This document shows positions 17,716 to 26,458 of a stretch of 64,000 nt of DNA, in pieces. The notes beneath the pieces are model-generated. The model had not been told where the DNA came from. It saw nothing but the letters and a program-made list of their open reading frames with translations, and searched no databases. Position numbers and translations under genes: made by a program. This stretch comes from Phormidesmis priestleyi Ana (lineage in GTDB: Bacteria; Cyanobacteriota; Cyanobacteriia; Phormidesmidales; Phormidesmidaceae), in assembly GCA_001314865.1 (NCBI GenBank), contig LJZR01000020.1, forward strand, positions 1 through 64,000. Reading direction: 5' to 3'. The stretch's first letter is position 1. Each line of letters starts with the position of its first letter.

Positions 17716-19164
17716 ATGCCAACTTCGACAGCCGCAAGCTCAGCCAAACCTTTTCGTCCATCGCCTGCTCGGCCTGCATCTGGCGCTTTACCTGCTCCTG
17801 TGATTCGGACCTTGCCTAATGGGCTTACCATCATCGCTGAGCAAATGCCGATTGAGGCTGTTAACCTCAGCCTATGGCTGAATATGGGCTCTTGCGTAGA
17901 GTCAGATGCAATTAATGGCATGGCTCACTTTTTAGAGCACATGATTTTTAAGGGCACGCCGCAAATTGACTGTGGTGAGTTTGAACGCCTGATTGAGGAG
18001 CGTGGCGCCGTTACGAATGCTGCTACGAGTCAGGACTATACGCATTACTACATCACAACCGCGCCGCAGGACTTTAAAACGCTAGCGCCATTACAAATAG
18101 AGCTTGTGCTGAACTCAAGTTTGGCAGATGACCATTTTGATCGTGAGCGTCCAGTAATTTTAGAAGAGATTCGTCGAGCCCAGGACAGTCCTCGAAGACG
18201 ACTGTTTTACCGCTCTATGGAAATGTGCTTTGATCGCCTGCCCTATCGCCGTCCGGTATTGGGGCCTACTGCTGTTGTAGAAAAACTGACTGCTGAGCAA
18301 ATGCGGGCTTTTCATCGGACTTGGTATCAGCCCCAAAATATGACGGCGGTGGCGGTCGGTAATTTACCGGTAGAAGAGCTCATTCAGGTCGTTGAAGAAG
18401 GCTTTGAACAGGCGATGAGTCGGCGCGATCGCAGCGCAGATCACCATACCGATCGCAGCGCCCTAGTGAACGAGAAACTCAATGCCTCATTTACACCTAA
18501 CTTGCAAATCCCTTCAACGCTGCCTGAAAAGCCTTTTGCTGAGGTGCGTCGAACCGAGCTGATAGATACCGCTTTGCAGCAGGCTCGGCTGCTAATTAGC
18601 TGGCGGGTGCCAGGCATGCGCCAGCTTGAAGCAACTTACCCCTTGGATGTGGTCACTTCTGTGCTCAGCCATGGTCGGAGCGCCCGGCTGACTGCCGATC
18701 TGCGAGAGCGTCAGCATTTGGTTAATAGTATTTCGACTCGTAATATGCGCTTCTGTGCTCAGGGTGTGTTTTATATTTCGGCGCGGGTGAACGTGGCTAA
18801 TTTAGCCGAGGCTAAGGCGGCTATTTTGGCGCATATTCAGCAGTTGCACACGGAGCCTATAACCGCCGAGGAGCTTCGTCGAGTGCAAACTCAGGTGACC
18901 AACCGCTACATTTTTGGCAGTGAAAAGCCGAGCGATCGCGCTAACTTATATGGCTATTACCAGGCGATGACGGGTGACATTCGCCATGCACTTGACTATC
19001 CAGAACGGATTCGTCAAGTAAGTATAGATGATGTCAGCCAAGCCGTCAGAACATATCTACCTTTAGATGCCTACGGCATGGTCGTACTGAAGCCCGACGA
19101 AGCGCAGCCTGACCTATCATCTATTGCCCCAGTGCCTGCTCAAGTGCCGTCAGAGGTGTCGTAA
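17716..19164 (+). CDS. M16 (insulinase/pitrilysin) family zinc peptidase
   Basis: A 482-aa protein with the inverted zinc motif HFLEH at residues 71-75 (MAHFLEHMIFKGT), followed by the usual downstream ligand region and the conserved ERPVILEEIRRAQDSP. The C-terminal inactive half carries the R/Y pair region (ISARVNV, YGYYQAMTG). Bacterial single-domain members cleave short peptides and are like mitochondrial processing peptidase. The start is ATG at 17716; a TTG two codons upstream is possible. Its stop TAA overlaps the ATG of the next gene (TAATG), so the two are translationally coupled. Confidence 0.9.
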   Translation: MPTSTAASSAKPFRPSPARPASGALPAPVIRTLPNGLTIIAEQMPIEAVNLSLWLNMGSCVESDAINGMAHFLEHMIFKGTPQIDCGEFERLIEERGAVTNAATSQDYTHYYITTAPQDFKTLAPLQIELVLNSSLADDHFDRERPVILEEIRRAQDSPRRRLFYRSMEMCFDRLPYRRPVLGPTAVVEKLTAEQMRAFHRTWYQPQNMTAVAVGNLPVEELIQVVEEGFEQAMSRRDRSADHHTDRSALVNEKLNASFTPNLQIPSTLPEKPFAEVRRTELIDTALQQARLLISWRVPGMRQLEATYPLDVVTSVLSHGRSARLTADLRERQHLVNSISTRNMRFCAQGVFYISARVNVANLAEAKAAILAHIQQLHTEPITAEELRRVQTQVTNRYIFGSEKPSDRANLYGYYQAMTGDIRHALDYPERIRQVSIDDVSQAVRTYLPLDAYGMVVLKPDEAQPDLSSIAPVPAQVPSEVS

Positions 19165-20141
19165 TGCCGCCGCTTGCCCCAGAAATTGCCCGCCAAGTTG
19201 CTCAGCAAATTTCTGAGGTGACGGGTGTATCCTTCGAGGTTAAAAATCAGCGCTCGGTAGGGGGTGGCTGTATTAACCAGGCGCTCAAAGTGTCTGACTT
19301 GCAGCGCAGCTTTTTTGTGAAGTTTAACCAAAGCCAGCCAGTCGCGACTCAGCTAGCGATGTTTGAAGCTGAGTACGAAGGCTTGAGCGCAATGTATGAC
19401 ACTCAGACCATTCGAGTGCCGCAACCGCTGTGCTGCGGAACGGCTGAGGATTGTGCCTTTATCGTGACCGAATGGCTAGATTTGGCCAGCCGGGGGAATG
19501 AAGCTGCATGGCAGCGCATGGGCGAGCAGCTAGCGGCGATGCACCAGTATGCGACGCCTCAATTCAAGCTTACTCAATCCGAGCTCACTCAATCTAGGAT
19601 CAAGGAGGGGCCTAAAAGCGAGAGTCCATTAGGATTTGGCTGGCATCGAGACAATACAATTGGGGCCACGCCGCAGCAGAATGGCTGGCTAGAGAGTTGG
19701 GTAGAGTTTTGGCGCGATCGCCGCCTTGGCCCTCAATTTGAATTGGCCCATGACCGAGGCGGCATTTTCCCCCGACGAGATGAGCTCATGAGTGCGGTCC
19801 CTCGCCTGCTGCAAGGCCACAACCCCAAACCTGCCTTACTACATGGCGACTTATGGTCGGGCAATGCGGCTGTCAACGAATCAGGCGAGCCTGTCATTCT
19901 CGATCCGGCAACCTACTATGGCGACTCCGAAACAGACTTAGCCATGACGGAGCTATTTGGTCGCTTCCCAGCCGCGTTTTACTCGGCCTACGATTCCGTA
20001 AAAGCAATCCCTGTCGGCTATGAGCAGCGCAAAGTGCTCTACAACCTGTACCACATCCTAAATCACTTCAACTTGTTTGGTGGGAGCTACAGCAGCCAAG
20101 CAAACCGCATGATCGATCAAATTCTAAACGCGGATAAGTAG
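19164..20141 (+). CDS. Fructosamine kinase family protein
   Basis: A 325-aa protein-kinase-like-fold enzyme of the fructosamine-3-kinase / ketosamine kinase family, which phosphorylates sugars attached to amines so the adducts fall apart (deglycation). Diagnostic motifs are SVGGGCINQALKV (glycine loop), FVKFN (ATP lysine), LLHGDLWSGNAAV near residue 228 (catalytic Asp), and VILDPATYYGDSETDLAM (metal-binding Asp). Length is slightly above average because of a QSELTQSRI-type insertion around residue 137. It overlaps the M16 peptidase stop by one base, suggesting the two cooperate, for example in handling damaged proteins. Confidence 0.9.
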   Translation: MPPLAPEIARQVAQQISEVTGVSFEVKNQRSVGGGCINQALKVSDLQRSFFVKFNQSQPVATQLAMFEAEYEGLSAMYDTQTIRVPQPLCCGTAEDCAFIVTEWLDLASRGNEAAWQRMGEQLAAMHQYATPQFKLTQSELTQSRIKEGPKSESPLGFGWHRDNTIGATPQQNGWLESWVEFWRDRRLGPQFELAHDRGGIFPRRDELMSAVPRLLQGHNPKPALLHGDLWSGNAAVNESGEPVILDPATYYGDSETDLAMTELFGRFPAAFYSAYDSVKAIPVGYEQRKVLYNLYHILNHFNLFGGSYSSQANRMIDQILNADK

Positions 20142-20267
20142 GTAGATAAGTCAGCAGATAAGTAGATAGACTAAGTCGGCGTATAAACAATCAGCTGAGG
20201 CGGTTTAGTCCGTGACGACGATCCGTCATCAATAACATACAAAAGTTTGATATATTAGTGCTTCAAT

Positions 20268-20338
20268 GGCGGCATGGCCAAGTGGTAAGGCAGAGGATTG
20301 CAAATCCTTTACCCCCAGTTCGAATCTGGGTGCCGCCT
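20268..20338 (+). tRNA. tRNA-Cys (GCA)
   Basis: A 71-nt cloverleaf. The acceptor stem GGCGGCA pairs with TGCCGCC, the D arm is GCC..GGC, the anticodon loop is TTGCAAA with anticodon GCA, and the T arm is CCCAG-TTCGAAT-CTGGG. The CCA end is not encoded. Confidence 0.95.
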
Positions 20339-20398
20339 TTTGTTTTGAGCAGTTGTTTTAAGCTAATTGTCTTTAGCAAAAGCATCTTTAGCAAAAGC

Positions 20399-20436
20399 AA
20401 AAGCCCGCAGCTTCACCAGGAAGACAGCGGGCTTTT
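20399..20436 (+). terminator. Rho-independent terminator after tRNA-Cys
   Basis: AAAAGCCCGC pairs perfectly with GCGGGCTTTT (10 bp, 18-nt loop), 60 nt downstream of the tRNA. The T-run ends the right arm. Confidence 0.8.
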
Positions 20437-20705
20437 ACTTTATAGTGGGTTCGTTATAAATGCTGACCTAATAAGTGATTTAAAGACTCACAATAAATGA
20501 GCGCCTAAACCATCGGCCAGTCGGTGTCATAGAAGTTTTGAGTATAGCAATGTTGCCCACTCTGTACATCGAGTCAACATTTTCCTTACGTAACAAATAT
20601 ACTTGAATCAAGTACTGGCTAACTTAGCCCCAAATCTACGGATATCAAGGTCTGTAGGCTTTGTGATATCGGCGTGATGGGGATGTGACATGGGTCACGA
20701 AGCCC

Positions 20706-21410
20706 TCACGAATGGTAGTCGCAGGGCGAAGGCGGGTAGTCGTAGTAATTGGGTCGGCGAGGCCTAACTTGGGCCGGTGGCAGGAAGGTTTGATCGTAGT
20801 ACTGATAGGGTGATGCAGGCGGCATATGTAGCGGCGGCGGCATCGGCATCGGGCGAACAGCAGAGCGCCGCTGAGATTGCAAGATCAAGAGTGCCACACA
20901 GACAATAAGACCGCCACCCCCTAAAAATAAAACAATGACGACGCCAGCACCCAGAAAAATTAGAGAGGTAGGAGTGCTAGAAACGGGCTCAATCGGACGA
21001 CTAGCAGCGGCAATCTTTCCGTCTATTTCCATATCTTCAACGGAGCGCTGATAGTCCTGAATCTTGGCAAGCAGTTCTGTGGTCTTGTCTTCCTGCTCTT
21101 TGAGTTGCTCTTCTAGGCTGCTAGAAAGGGTCTCTTGCTGTACGAGCTGGGATTCTAGCTTTTGGGTGAGCTCTTTTTGCTTGTCTAGCTCGCGGCGGAT
21201 CTCGCCTTCTAGCTTTTGGGTGGCAGCGCCTGCCGTATTCGATTCCAATGATGGTGTGGTAGCTTCAATCTGAGCGAGTCTGTCATCTAGCTGACGCACA
21301 CGCGCATTATCCGGGTTCGCAGAAACCATGCCAACCCGAGCGACTAACAATACTAAGGCGGCGACCCCGGTCGTTGCGCAGCCTGCTAAATATGCGGTGG
21401 TATCGCTCAT
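20706..21410 (-). CDS. Hypothetical membrane-anchored coiled-coil protein
   Basis: A 234-aa protein that I do not recognise. It has a short hydrophobic start (GVAALVLLVARVGMV), a charged helical stretch with heptads at about residues 38-125 (for example LEGEIRRELDKQKELTQKLE), a strong membrane segment at about 150-178 (LIFLGAGVVIVLFLGGGGLI) and a Pro/Tyr-rich tail. The tail repeats Y-Y-D and P-P motifs. The layout suggests a membrane-tethered scaffold. The neighbours, tRNA-Cys and petE, give no functional hint. Confidence 0.6.
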   Translation of the reverse strand: MSDTTAYLAGCATTGVAALVLLVARVGMVSANPDNARVRQLDDRLAQIEATTPSLESNTAGAATQKLEGEIRRELDKQKELTQKLESQLVQQETLSSSLEEQLKEQEDKTTELLAKIQDYQRSVEDMEIDGKIAAASRPIEPVSSTPTSLIFLGAGVVIVLFLGGGGLIVCVALLILQSQRRSAVRPMPMPPPLHMPPASPYQYYDQTFLPPAQVRPRRPNYYDYPPSPCDYHS

Positions 21411-21920
21411 AGGTCGTTTACCTTAGCGATCGCTCCTTAACTTGTACATAAATACGCTGATAAATATAAATATCCTGAAATATCTGGTGACAGACAGTTG
21501 CCCGAAAGCTTTCGACCTCGACCTCCTATTCTTATTTCCGCTCTTATACTCCACATCTGGCTACTCTACATCTGGCTACTCTACATCTGGCTACTCTACA
21601 TCTGGTGCCTATGCTGGGTCTACCTTTTGGGTGTACTTGTAAGCCAAGGTATCTGTGCTAAAGACTAGCATAGACACTTGTAATCTTTGTCCGTATCTAA
21701 AAATAGTGGCGGGCAAAGTATAACACCTGTCATAGCAGTAGATACAGGCACTATGACCCTCTTACATCTGCTTTTTAATAAAACAGGCGCAGTCGGAGTA
21801 TTTTCCGACCACGCCAAATTTGCCTACTTTAACTTACCTATTTTAATTCTCTAGCTTTCAGTTGACTAAAATAGTCCGCTACAAATAGTCAGCTAAAGCA
21901 TAACCCTGCGATGGTAAAAG
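21411..21920. other. Intergenic region with tandem array between petE and the coiled-coil gene
   Basis: About 500 nt. It contains a 15-nt array (21548-21607) and otherwise AT-rich sequence with no recognised gene. The part nearest 21920 should hold the petE 3' end; I see no strong terminator there. Confidence 0.45.
21548..21607. repeat. 15-nt tandem array (ACTCTACATCTGGCT)
   Basis: Four consecutive 15-mers, the first and last with one or two changes. It is intergenic, so a codon constraint cannot explain the 15-nt period. Confidence 0.92.
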
Positions 21921-22328
21921 CTACTTAACGATGATCTTGCCAACCATGCCCGCGCCACGGTGAGGCGCGCAGTAATAGGTATACTCACCGGGCTCAACGT
22001 CAAACTTGCTGCCGTAAGATTCGCCTGGAGAAAAGGTTAGCTGAGAGTGGCTAAGCGAATCGGCTACTGATTTGCCACCGGGGATGCTATTTGCATCGAA
22101 GACAACGTTGTGGGGAGCCATTTTGTTGTTTTCCCAAGTAACGGTATCGCCTTTGTCAATGGTGATAGTTGCGGGTTCAAAAACGAGCAAACCGCCGTCA
22201 GAGCCCATTTTAACGGTGTGATCTGCGGCGAGTGCAGGCGTAGCGAGCATCGCACAGCTGCTGATAACGAGAGCGGCAATCGCAAAGACGGTGCCTAATT
22301 TGCGGAAAGCGTTAGCGATCAATTTCAT
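21921..22328 (-). CDS. petE: Plastocyanin
   Basis: A 135-aa precursor of the blue copper protein that carries electrons from cytochrome b6f to photosystem I or cytochrome oxidase in the thylakoid lumen. A twin-purpose signal peptide (about residues 1-35, ending ATPALAA) leads to a 100-residue mature domain. All four copper ligands are present: H73 (APHNVVF), C120 and H123 ([11 protein letters not shown]) and M128. The mature part is rich in acidic residues. A TATAAT -10 element lies 47 nt upstream. Copper control, known for petE in other cyanobacteria, is not visible in the sequence. Confidence 0.97.
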   Translation of the reverse strand: MKLIANAFRKLGTVFAIAALVISSCAMLATPALAADHTVKMGSDGGLLVFEPATITIDKGDTVTWENNKMAPHNVVFDANSIPGGKSVADSLSHSQLTFSPGESYGSKFDVEPGEYTYYCAPHRGAGMVGKIIVK

Positions 22329-22374
22329 AAAACCTCTGGCGGCTAAACGTATAGTTTTGTGCAGTTCTTTAAGG

Positions 22375-22380
22375 ATTATA
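22375..22380 (-). promoter_or_regulatory. Likely -10 element of petE
   Basis: TATAAT on the minus strand, 47 nt upstream of the petE ATG. No good -35 hexamer is found at 16-18 nt spacing. Confidence 0.4.
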
Positions 22381-22629
22381 GATCGCCGCGTGAAGGTTTT
22401 GACGACCTGTCGTTTTTGCCTAATTTACCTACTAGATTTGCCTAATGGCTTGCCTAATTGATAAAGTCTTAAATCCTAGACGGCCTTAAACTCTGGGCGA
22501 CCTTGGAAACCCTAGGTAACATTTATGGTCAAACCGCCAATGACCAAAGGTTAAATGATTAGGTGCGTCAGCCCACAATGGCAAAATTTATTCCTAGAAT
22601 TAAGAAAAATTAATGACACGGCTGCCCTT

Positions 22630-23004
22630 ATGGCTACAAACGTTGTAGAAAAGCAAGTGCTTGAACTGAGTAACAAAGTCGATACGCTCCATCAATTGTT
22701 AGAGCAACTAACAGAGCAGGTGAGCAGCATTGCTTTGATGCAAAGTCATTCGTCTGGCAATAGCTTGATGTCTGATGCACTTGCTAATGCGTCGCCTAGG
22801 GCTGTTCAGCGCTCGGTCGATTTAACGATGACACATAAAGACATTTTGAGCGACGAGCCCAACCGGTTAGAGGGCGATAAGTCGGGCTCGCCTCATAACC
22901 TGTCTCCTGAGATTCAAATTCAGCGGTTGACTGCGCAGCTAACGGCTGCCTATAACCGGATGGCCGCTTTAGAAGAGCAGATTTTAGCCTGTCGGTTTCA
23001 GTAA
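22630..23004 (+). CDS. Hypothetical coiled-coil protein
   Basis: A 124-aa polar protein with two helical segments, KQVLELSNKVDTLHQLLEQL (about residues 8-27) and EIQIQRLTAQLTAAYNRMAA (about 93-112), separated by a Ser/Asn-rich linker. I do not recognise a family. The ATG at 22630 is preferred because the heptad pattern starts right after it; an in-frame ATG at 22555 would add 25 residues without obvious structure. It stands alone between petE and the CobT-like gene. Confidence 0.6.
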   Translation: MATNVVEKQVLELSNKVDTLHQLLEQLTEQVSSIALMQSHSSGNSLMSDALANASPRAVQRSVDLTMTHKDILSDEPNRLEGDKSGSPHNLSPEIQIQRLTAQLTAAYNRMAALEEQILACRFQ

Positions 23005-23026
23005 AGACCGTTCAGCAAAGCTTGTT

Positions 23027-23057
23027 CAGCAAAGCCTCTTCACTAAAGGCTTTGCTG
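23027..23057. terminator. Hairpin between convergent genes
   Basis: CAGCAAAGCCT pairs perfectly with AGGCTTTGCTG (11 bp, 9-nt loop). It lies between the ends of the coiled-coil gene (+) and the CobT-like gene (-). There is no clean T-run, so its efficiency is uncertain. Confidence 0.5.
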
Positions 23058-23109
23058 TAGTGCAATGCTGTGAAATTAGCAAGACTGTAGAAAGACTGCG
23101 GAATTGAAA

Positions 23110-24288
23110 TTACAGCGCGTATTTTAGCTCTGATTCTACTGCGTGCCTTAGTTGCGATCCGTTCCATCCTTTGTACAGATGAGCGGCGATCGCGCATCCG
23201 CCTGCCCCCATACCTTCTTTTACAAAGCCGCGTTCGTAAGCCCGTAGCTGAAAGTAGCGCGACTGGCTAAAGTTTATTTCGCTGGCAATATAGGTTGCGC
23301 CGATATCACGGGCGATCGCACTCGTATCGGCAGTCGCATCTTCTATGACCCACCGGGTAGTACCGACGACGACCTGTTCAGGATTCCAAGTCAGTTTACT
23401 GTCAGCATAAGCTGGCGTGGTTGGCGGGGTACAGAGGGCTTGGGCAATTTTGTAAACTGCTAGCATTTGAGCGCCCCCAGCTAGTAGCACGCCGACCTGT
23501 TGGCTCGCTGCAATTGTCATACCCGCTGCCACTATTTGCATCGGGTCGCCTAGCTGTGCAATCACCTGCAAAGGCTCGTTTTTGCCTGACAGACGATAGT
23601 GGCTGTCCTGCTGCTGCCAGCGCCTCAACCCTTGTCTCACGATGGCCTGCTTTTGGCAGTGATTGCTGTGCTGATGACTGCTGCTCATACGCCCGGCGAC
23701 GTCATAGCCGAGGGCGGTAAGCACTGCCTGCGCAGTCGTTGTACCACCGACGACACATTCACCCACTATCAAGTAGCTACTTTTGCATTGCATGGCTAAC
23801 TGATGCCCCCATCGCAGCCCGCTTTCTAGCAGTGCTGTCACCTGCGCCAGCGACATGGCTTGTTTGTGATGGATAGCTTTGGCTATCACAGGATGCATGA
23901 GGCGGTTGTCAGTACCGTCAGGAAGTGGGGTATGTTCCGCCTTGAGTCGATCCGGTAGGCCAGTACTAAATAGGCGAAAAGGAATGGCCTGCTGCGTCAG
24001 GATAGCCCGAGAGATAATTGCTGGGGAGACGCCCGCCCTTAACGGCGGTAGCCGGTGAGTTAGTTGATGAGTTAACCCTTGACTGAAAGGGTAATAATCT
24101 GGTTTGGCTGCAAGCAGCTCAGCATCTGCAAGTGCAGTGTATTGACGAGCCTGGGTGGTCATACCCGCAGCTGAGATATCGGGTATTAGGCCTGTTTCGG
24201 TAAAGCTGAGAATGCAGGCAAAGAGCGGTCTTTTGCCGCGGTGCCGATGGAGCCAGTCAGTGGGGTCTCCAGCGCAGATACGAATCAT
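23110..24288 (-). CDS. CobT-like phosphoribosyltransferase family protein (UPF0284)
   Basis: A 392-aa protein resembling nicotinate-nucleotide-dimethylbenzimidazole phosphoribosyltransferase (CobT), the enzyme that activates the lower base of cobalamin. The conserved segments are LIVGECVVGGTTTAQAVLTA (about residues 172-191), PLQVIAQLGDPMQIVAAGM and VGVLLAGGAQMLAVYKIA. It corresponds to the UPF0284/TIGR00303 group, distinct from bacterial CobT proper. Cyanobacteria usually make pseudocobalamin with adenine as lower base, so the true substrate may differ. It is followed upstream by the DUF2232 gene, with 35 nt between, and the two are probably cotranscribed. Confidence 0.8.
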   Translation of the reverse strand: MIRICAGDPTDWLHRHRGKRPLFACILSFTETGLIPDISAAGMTTQARQYTALADAELLAAKPDYYPFSQGLTHQLTHRLPPLRAGVSPAIISRAILTQQAIPFRLFSTGLPDRLKAEHTPLPDGTDNRLMHPVIAKAIHHKQAMSLAQVTALLESGLRWGHQLAMQCKSSYLIVGECVVGGTTTAQAVLTALGYDVAGRMSSSHQHSNHCQKQAIVRQGLRRWQQQDSHYRLSGKNEPLQVIAQLGDPMQIVAAGMTIAASQQVGVLLAGGAQMLAVYKIAQALCTPPTTPAYADSKLTWNPEQVVVGTTRWVIEDATADTSAIARDIGATYIASEINFSQSRYFQLRAYERGFVKEGMGAGGCAIAAHLYKGWNGSQLRHAVESELKYAL

Positions 24289-24323
24289 GATGCACTTTTA
24301 TTCGTCACGCTTACTCATCGCTC

Positions 24324-25322
24324 TTATTCATCAATGAGTGCCTGTACCCAGCCAGGGGGCTCAGGCATGGCAACACCCAAGCGCTCTAACACCAGCCATG
24401 CGGCTAAATGCACCGTGAATAGATACACCATGCTAGAAAAGAGCACAGTGACCACAGCGGCAGCGGCGATCACGCCCATACTGGGCTCACCCAGCACGCC
24501 TAGGCCAATCCAGCCCCAGTTCGTGAGTAACCGCACGCCCCAGTCTATAAACTGGGTTATTTGAGCGATTAAATAGCCCCATAGGTCTTCGCCTGCGAGT
24601 AGGGATAGTAGCCAAAGTCGAAAGAAGGTGCCCAAGGCGACCAGGATGCCACCTGTGAAGATGGATAGTTCCCAACTCGCCCGCCGTCGCCATAAACAAC
24701 CTAGCTGCACGCCTAAAAATCCATACGGCATGACAAAAAAGATACTGCGAGTAGGGCCTAATAAAATGGTGAGCAGTAGCCCCGATACGACGGCTGCCAT
24801 CCAGGCAGAGCGTAGGTTCCACCGCAAATACACCAGTGCTATTGGCAGTGGAAATAAAATTCGCAGCAGTGGGCCAGGCGGAAAGTACATGTTGATCAGC
24901 CACATCAGGCTCGCTGCGCTGGCCAAAAAAGCGGTTTCTACCAGGGGTAGCGGGCCAATGGTAGATGGGTAGGAAAGCGATGAGGCAGGCGAGGGGTGTG
25001 TTGCTGCGATCGCCTCGTCGGAGTCTACTGCAGACTTTGACTGAGCAGGTGGAATGGGAAAAAGCTCAGCTGAGTGCTTTTTAGACGGCGGTGGATTTGA
25101 GTGGGGCGGTTTTCGGGAGCGGCGGGTTCTAACGTTGGCCGCTGTACTGCTTGGAATCCAATCGTCGGGAATCCAGTCGCCTGAATTCTGTAGGTCTGAA
25201 TCCTGTATGTCTGAATTCTGTGGGTCTGAATCCTGAATATCTAAATTCTGTGGGTCTGAATTCTGTGGGTCTGAATCCTGTGGGTCTGAATCCTGTGTAT
25301 GAGAAGGGTCAGGGAGGCTCAT
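24324..25322 (-). CDS. DUF2232 family membrane protein with repetitive N-terminal tail
   Basis: A 332-aa protein. Residues about 125-325 contain six or so membrane segments and match DUF2232 (LVETAFLASAASLMWLINMY, FPLPIALVYLRWNLRSAWM, WVQALIDE). The fold resembles S-components of ECF-type transporters, so a role in moving a small molecule is possible, interesting next to a CobT-like gene. Residues 1-50 are a hydrophilic tail made by a 15-nt expansion (DSDPQ/NSDPQ/NSDIQ units), and 50-120 is a polar linker. The start at 25322 lies 9 nt from the Crp-like stop. Confidence 0.8.
   Translation of the reverse strand: MSLPDPSHTQDSDPQDSDPQNSDPQNLDIQDSDPQNSDIQDSDLQNSGDWIPDDWIPSSTAANVRTRRSRKPPHSNPPPSKKHSAELFPIPPAQSKSAVDSDEAIAATHPSPASSLSYPSTIGPLPLVETAFLASAASLMWLINMYFPPGPLLRILFPLPIALVYLRWNLRSAWMAAVVSGLLLTILLGPTRSIFFVMPYGFLGVQLGCLWRRRASWELSIFTGGILVALGTFFRLWLLSLLAGEDLWGYLIAQITQFIDWGVRLLTNWGWIGLGVLGEPSMGVIAAAAVVTVLFSSMVYLFTVHLAAWLVLERLGVAMPEPPGWVQALIDE
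25180..25306. repeat. 15-nt tandem array encoding the DUF2232 protein tail
   Basis: About eight near-identical 15-mers (TCTGAATCCTGTGGG type) read on the minus strand as DSDPQ, NSDPQ and similar. The array makes up most of the N-terminal tail ahead of the membrane domain. Confidence 0.88.
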
Positions 25323-25331
25323 GGGTAAAAG

Positions 25332-26021
25332 CTATACCAGCAGATTTTCTAGCGCTTCTATGTCAATGATTTTGAGGATATCGCGATCGCGCTCAATCAA
25401 TCCTTTCTTCTCTAGCTTACTCAAAACCCGAGTGACCGTTTCACGCGCTAGCCCACTTAGCCCGCTCAGCTCTCGGTGCGGTAGGTTCGGAATTTCCATT
25501 CCCTGACCGGCTACTGTGCCTTGCCCATCGGCCAAAAACAGCAAAATATCAGCCACCCGAGATTGACTGTCTGACTCGCGCAGTCGCAGCCGCCGGTTTA
25601 CCTGACGTAGTCGCTTGGCCATTAAACGAGCCAAGTACAGCCCCGACAATGGCTCTGTATGTAGCAGTTTGACAAATTGCTGGGCGGGCATACTGCCAAT
25701 CACCGTAGGCACCAGTGTGATGACATCGGTAGAGCGAGGAATTTCTTCTAGCGGAGCCATTTCTCCAAAAATTTCTCCCTTCCCTAAAATATTAAGGGTC
25801 ACCTCTTTGCCATCTAAGTTATAAGTGCGTATTTTGACCCAACCTTCGAGAATGAAATAAACCGAATTACCCCAGTCATTCTCTAATAAAATGACCTGAT
25901 TTGCCGGGTGTCGGCGTGTAACTACTTGAGCGGCTGCCTGCTCGGCCGATTCAGGGGTCAGTTCCGAAAAAAAAGGAGTCATCCGAATCAGTTCGTTTTT
26001 GTCGAAAGGGCGAACGTCCAT
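25332..26021 (-). CDS. Crp/Fnr family transcription regulator
   Basis: A 229-aa regulator with an N-terminal cyclic-nucleotide-binding-like beta barrel (ANQVILLENDWGNSVYFILE, GEIFGEMAPLEEIPRSTDV) and a C-terminal winged helix (LSGLSGLARETVTRVLSKLE). It is not NtcA: the NtcA recognition helix is absent. The barrel lacks an obvious cAMP-type phosphate cassette with the R-S/T pair in canonical form (EIPRSTDV is only similar), so the ligand is open. The start is ATG at 26021 (MDVRPFDKNEL), as in relatives; an upstream ATG at 26105 would add 28 residues. It shares a divergent upstream region with the giant Hsp70-like gene. Confidence 0.85.
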   Translation of the reverse strand: MDVRPFDKNELIRMTPFFSELTPESAEQAAAQVVTRRHPANQVILLENDWGNSVYFILEGWVKIRTYNLDGKEVTLNILGKGEIFGEMAPLEEIPRSTDVITLVPTVIGSMPAQQFVKLLHTEPLSGLYLARLMAKRLRQVNRRLRLRESDSQSRVADILLFLADGQGTVAGQGMEIPNLPHRELSGLSGLARETVTRVLSKLEKKGLIERDRDILKIIDIEALENLLV

Positions 26022-26458
26022 AGGCAAGCGATAAATGCTGGGGAAGCAAAGTAAAAGGCCGTCAATAATTAAAGACCTATTCCTAGGACTTTTACTAGCA
26101 GACAAATGAGTGAATTGGCCGTATGCTAGCTTCCGAACTTTAGCACCGAAGCAGTCTTCCCGAAGCAGTCTCCCCGAAGCAGCCGTCCCAACTCAATAAG
26201 CGGTATCACTCATAATCCATGATTATTCGTGCATTTAACTAAAAAAACGTGAGAATATTTTAGTTTTCCAATTGTTTGGTTTTCATACGCTTGAGTTCCG
26301 TGAGCTGTGCTTTTTAACGTCTACTATCTTAAACTTTGTGCATTTACTGTATGAGAGTACTTTATTAGGCAGGATCATTAGCTGTTCAATTGAAGACGTT
26401 TAATTAGGACTTTTAACGGCTAACCTATTTCATCGCTGACTACTAACAGGCATCCATT
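26022..26458. other. Divergent promoter region with 14-nt array
   Basis: About 430 nt between the Crp-like (-) and Hsp70-like (+) genes. It contains three 14-mers (CCGAAGCAGTCTTC type, 26146-26187) and an AT-rich half nearer the + gene. No small gene was recognised. Confidence 0.45.

Noticed and set aside
20258-20500. 80-residue plus-strand frame over tRNA-Cys
   Set aside because: It overlaps the tRNA and its terminator.
25332-26021. NtcA global nitrogen regulator
   Set aside because: Crp/Fnr fold and size fit, but the recognition helix and the barrel sequence differ clearly from NtcA.
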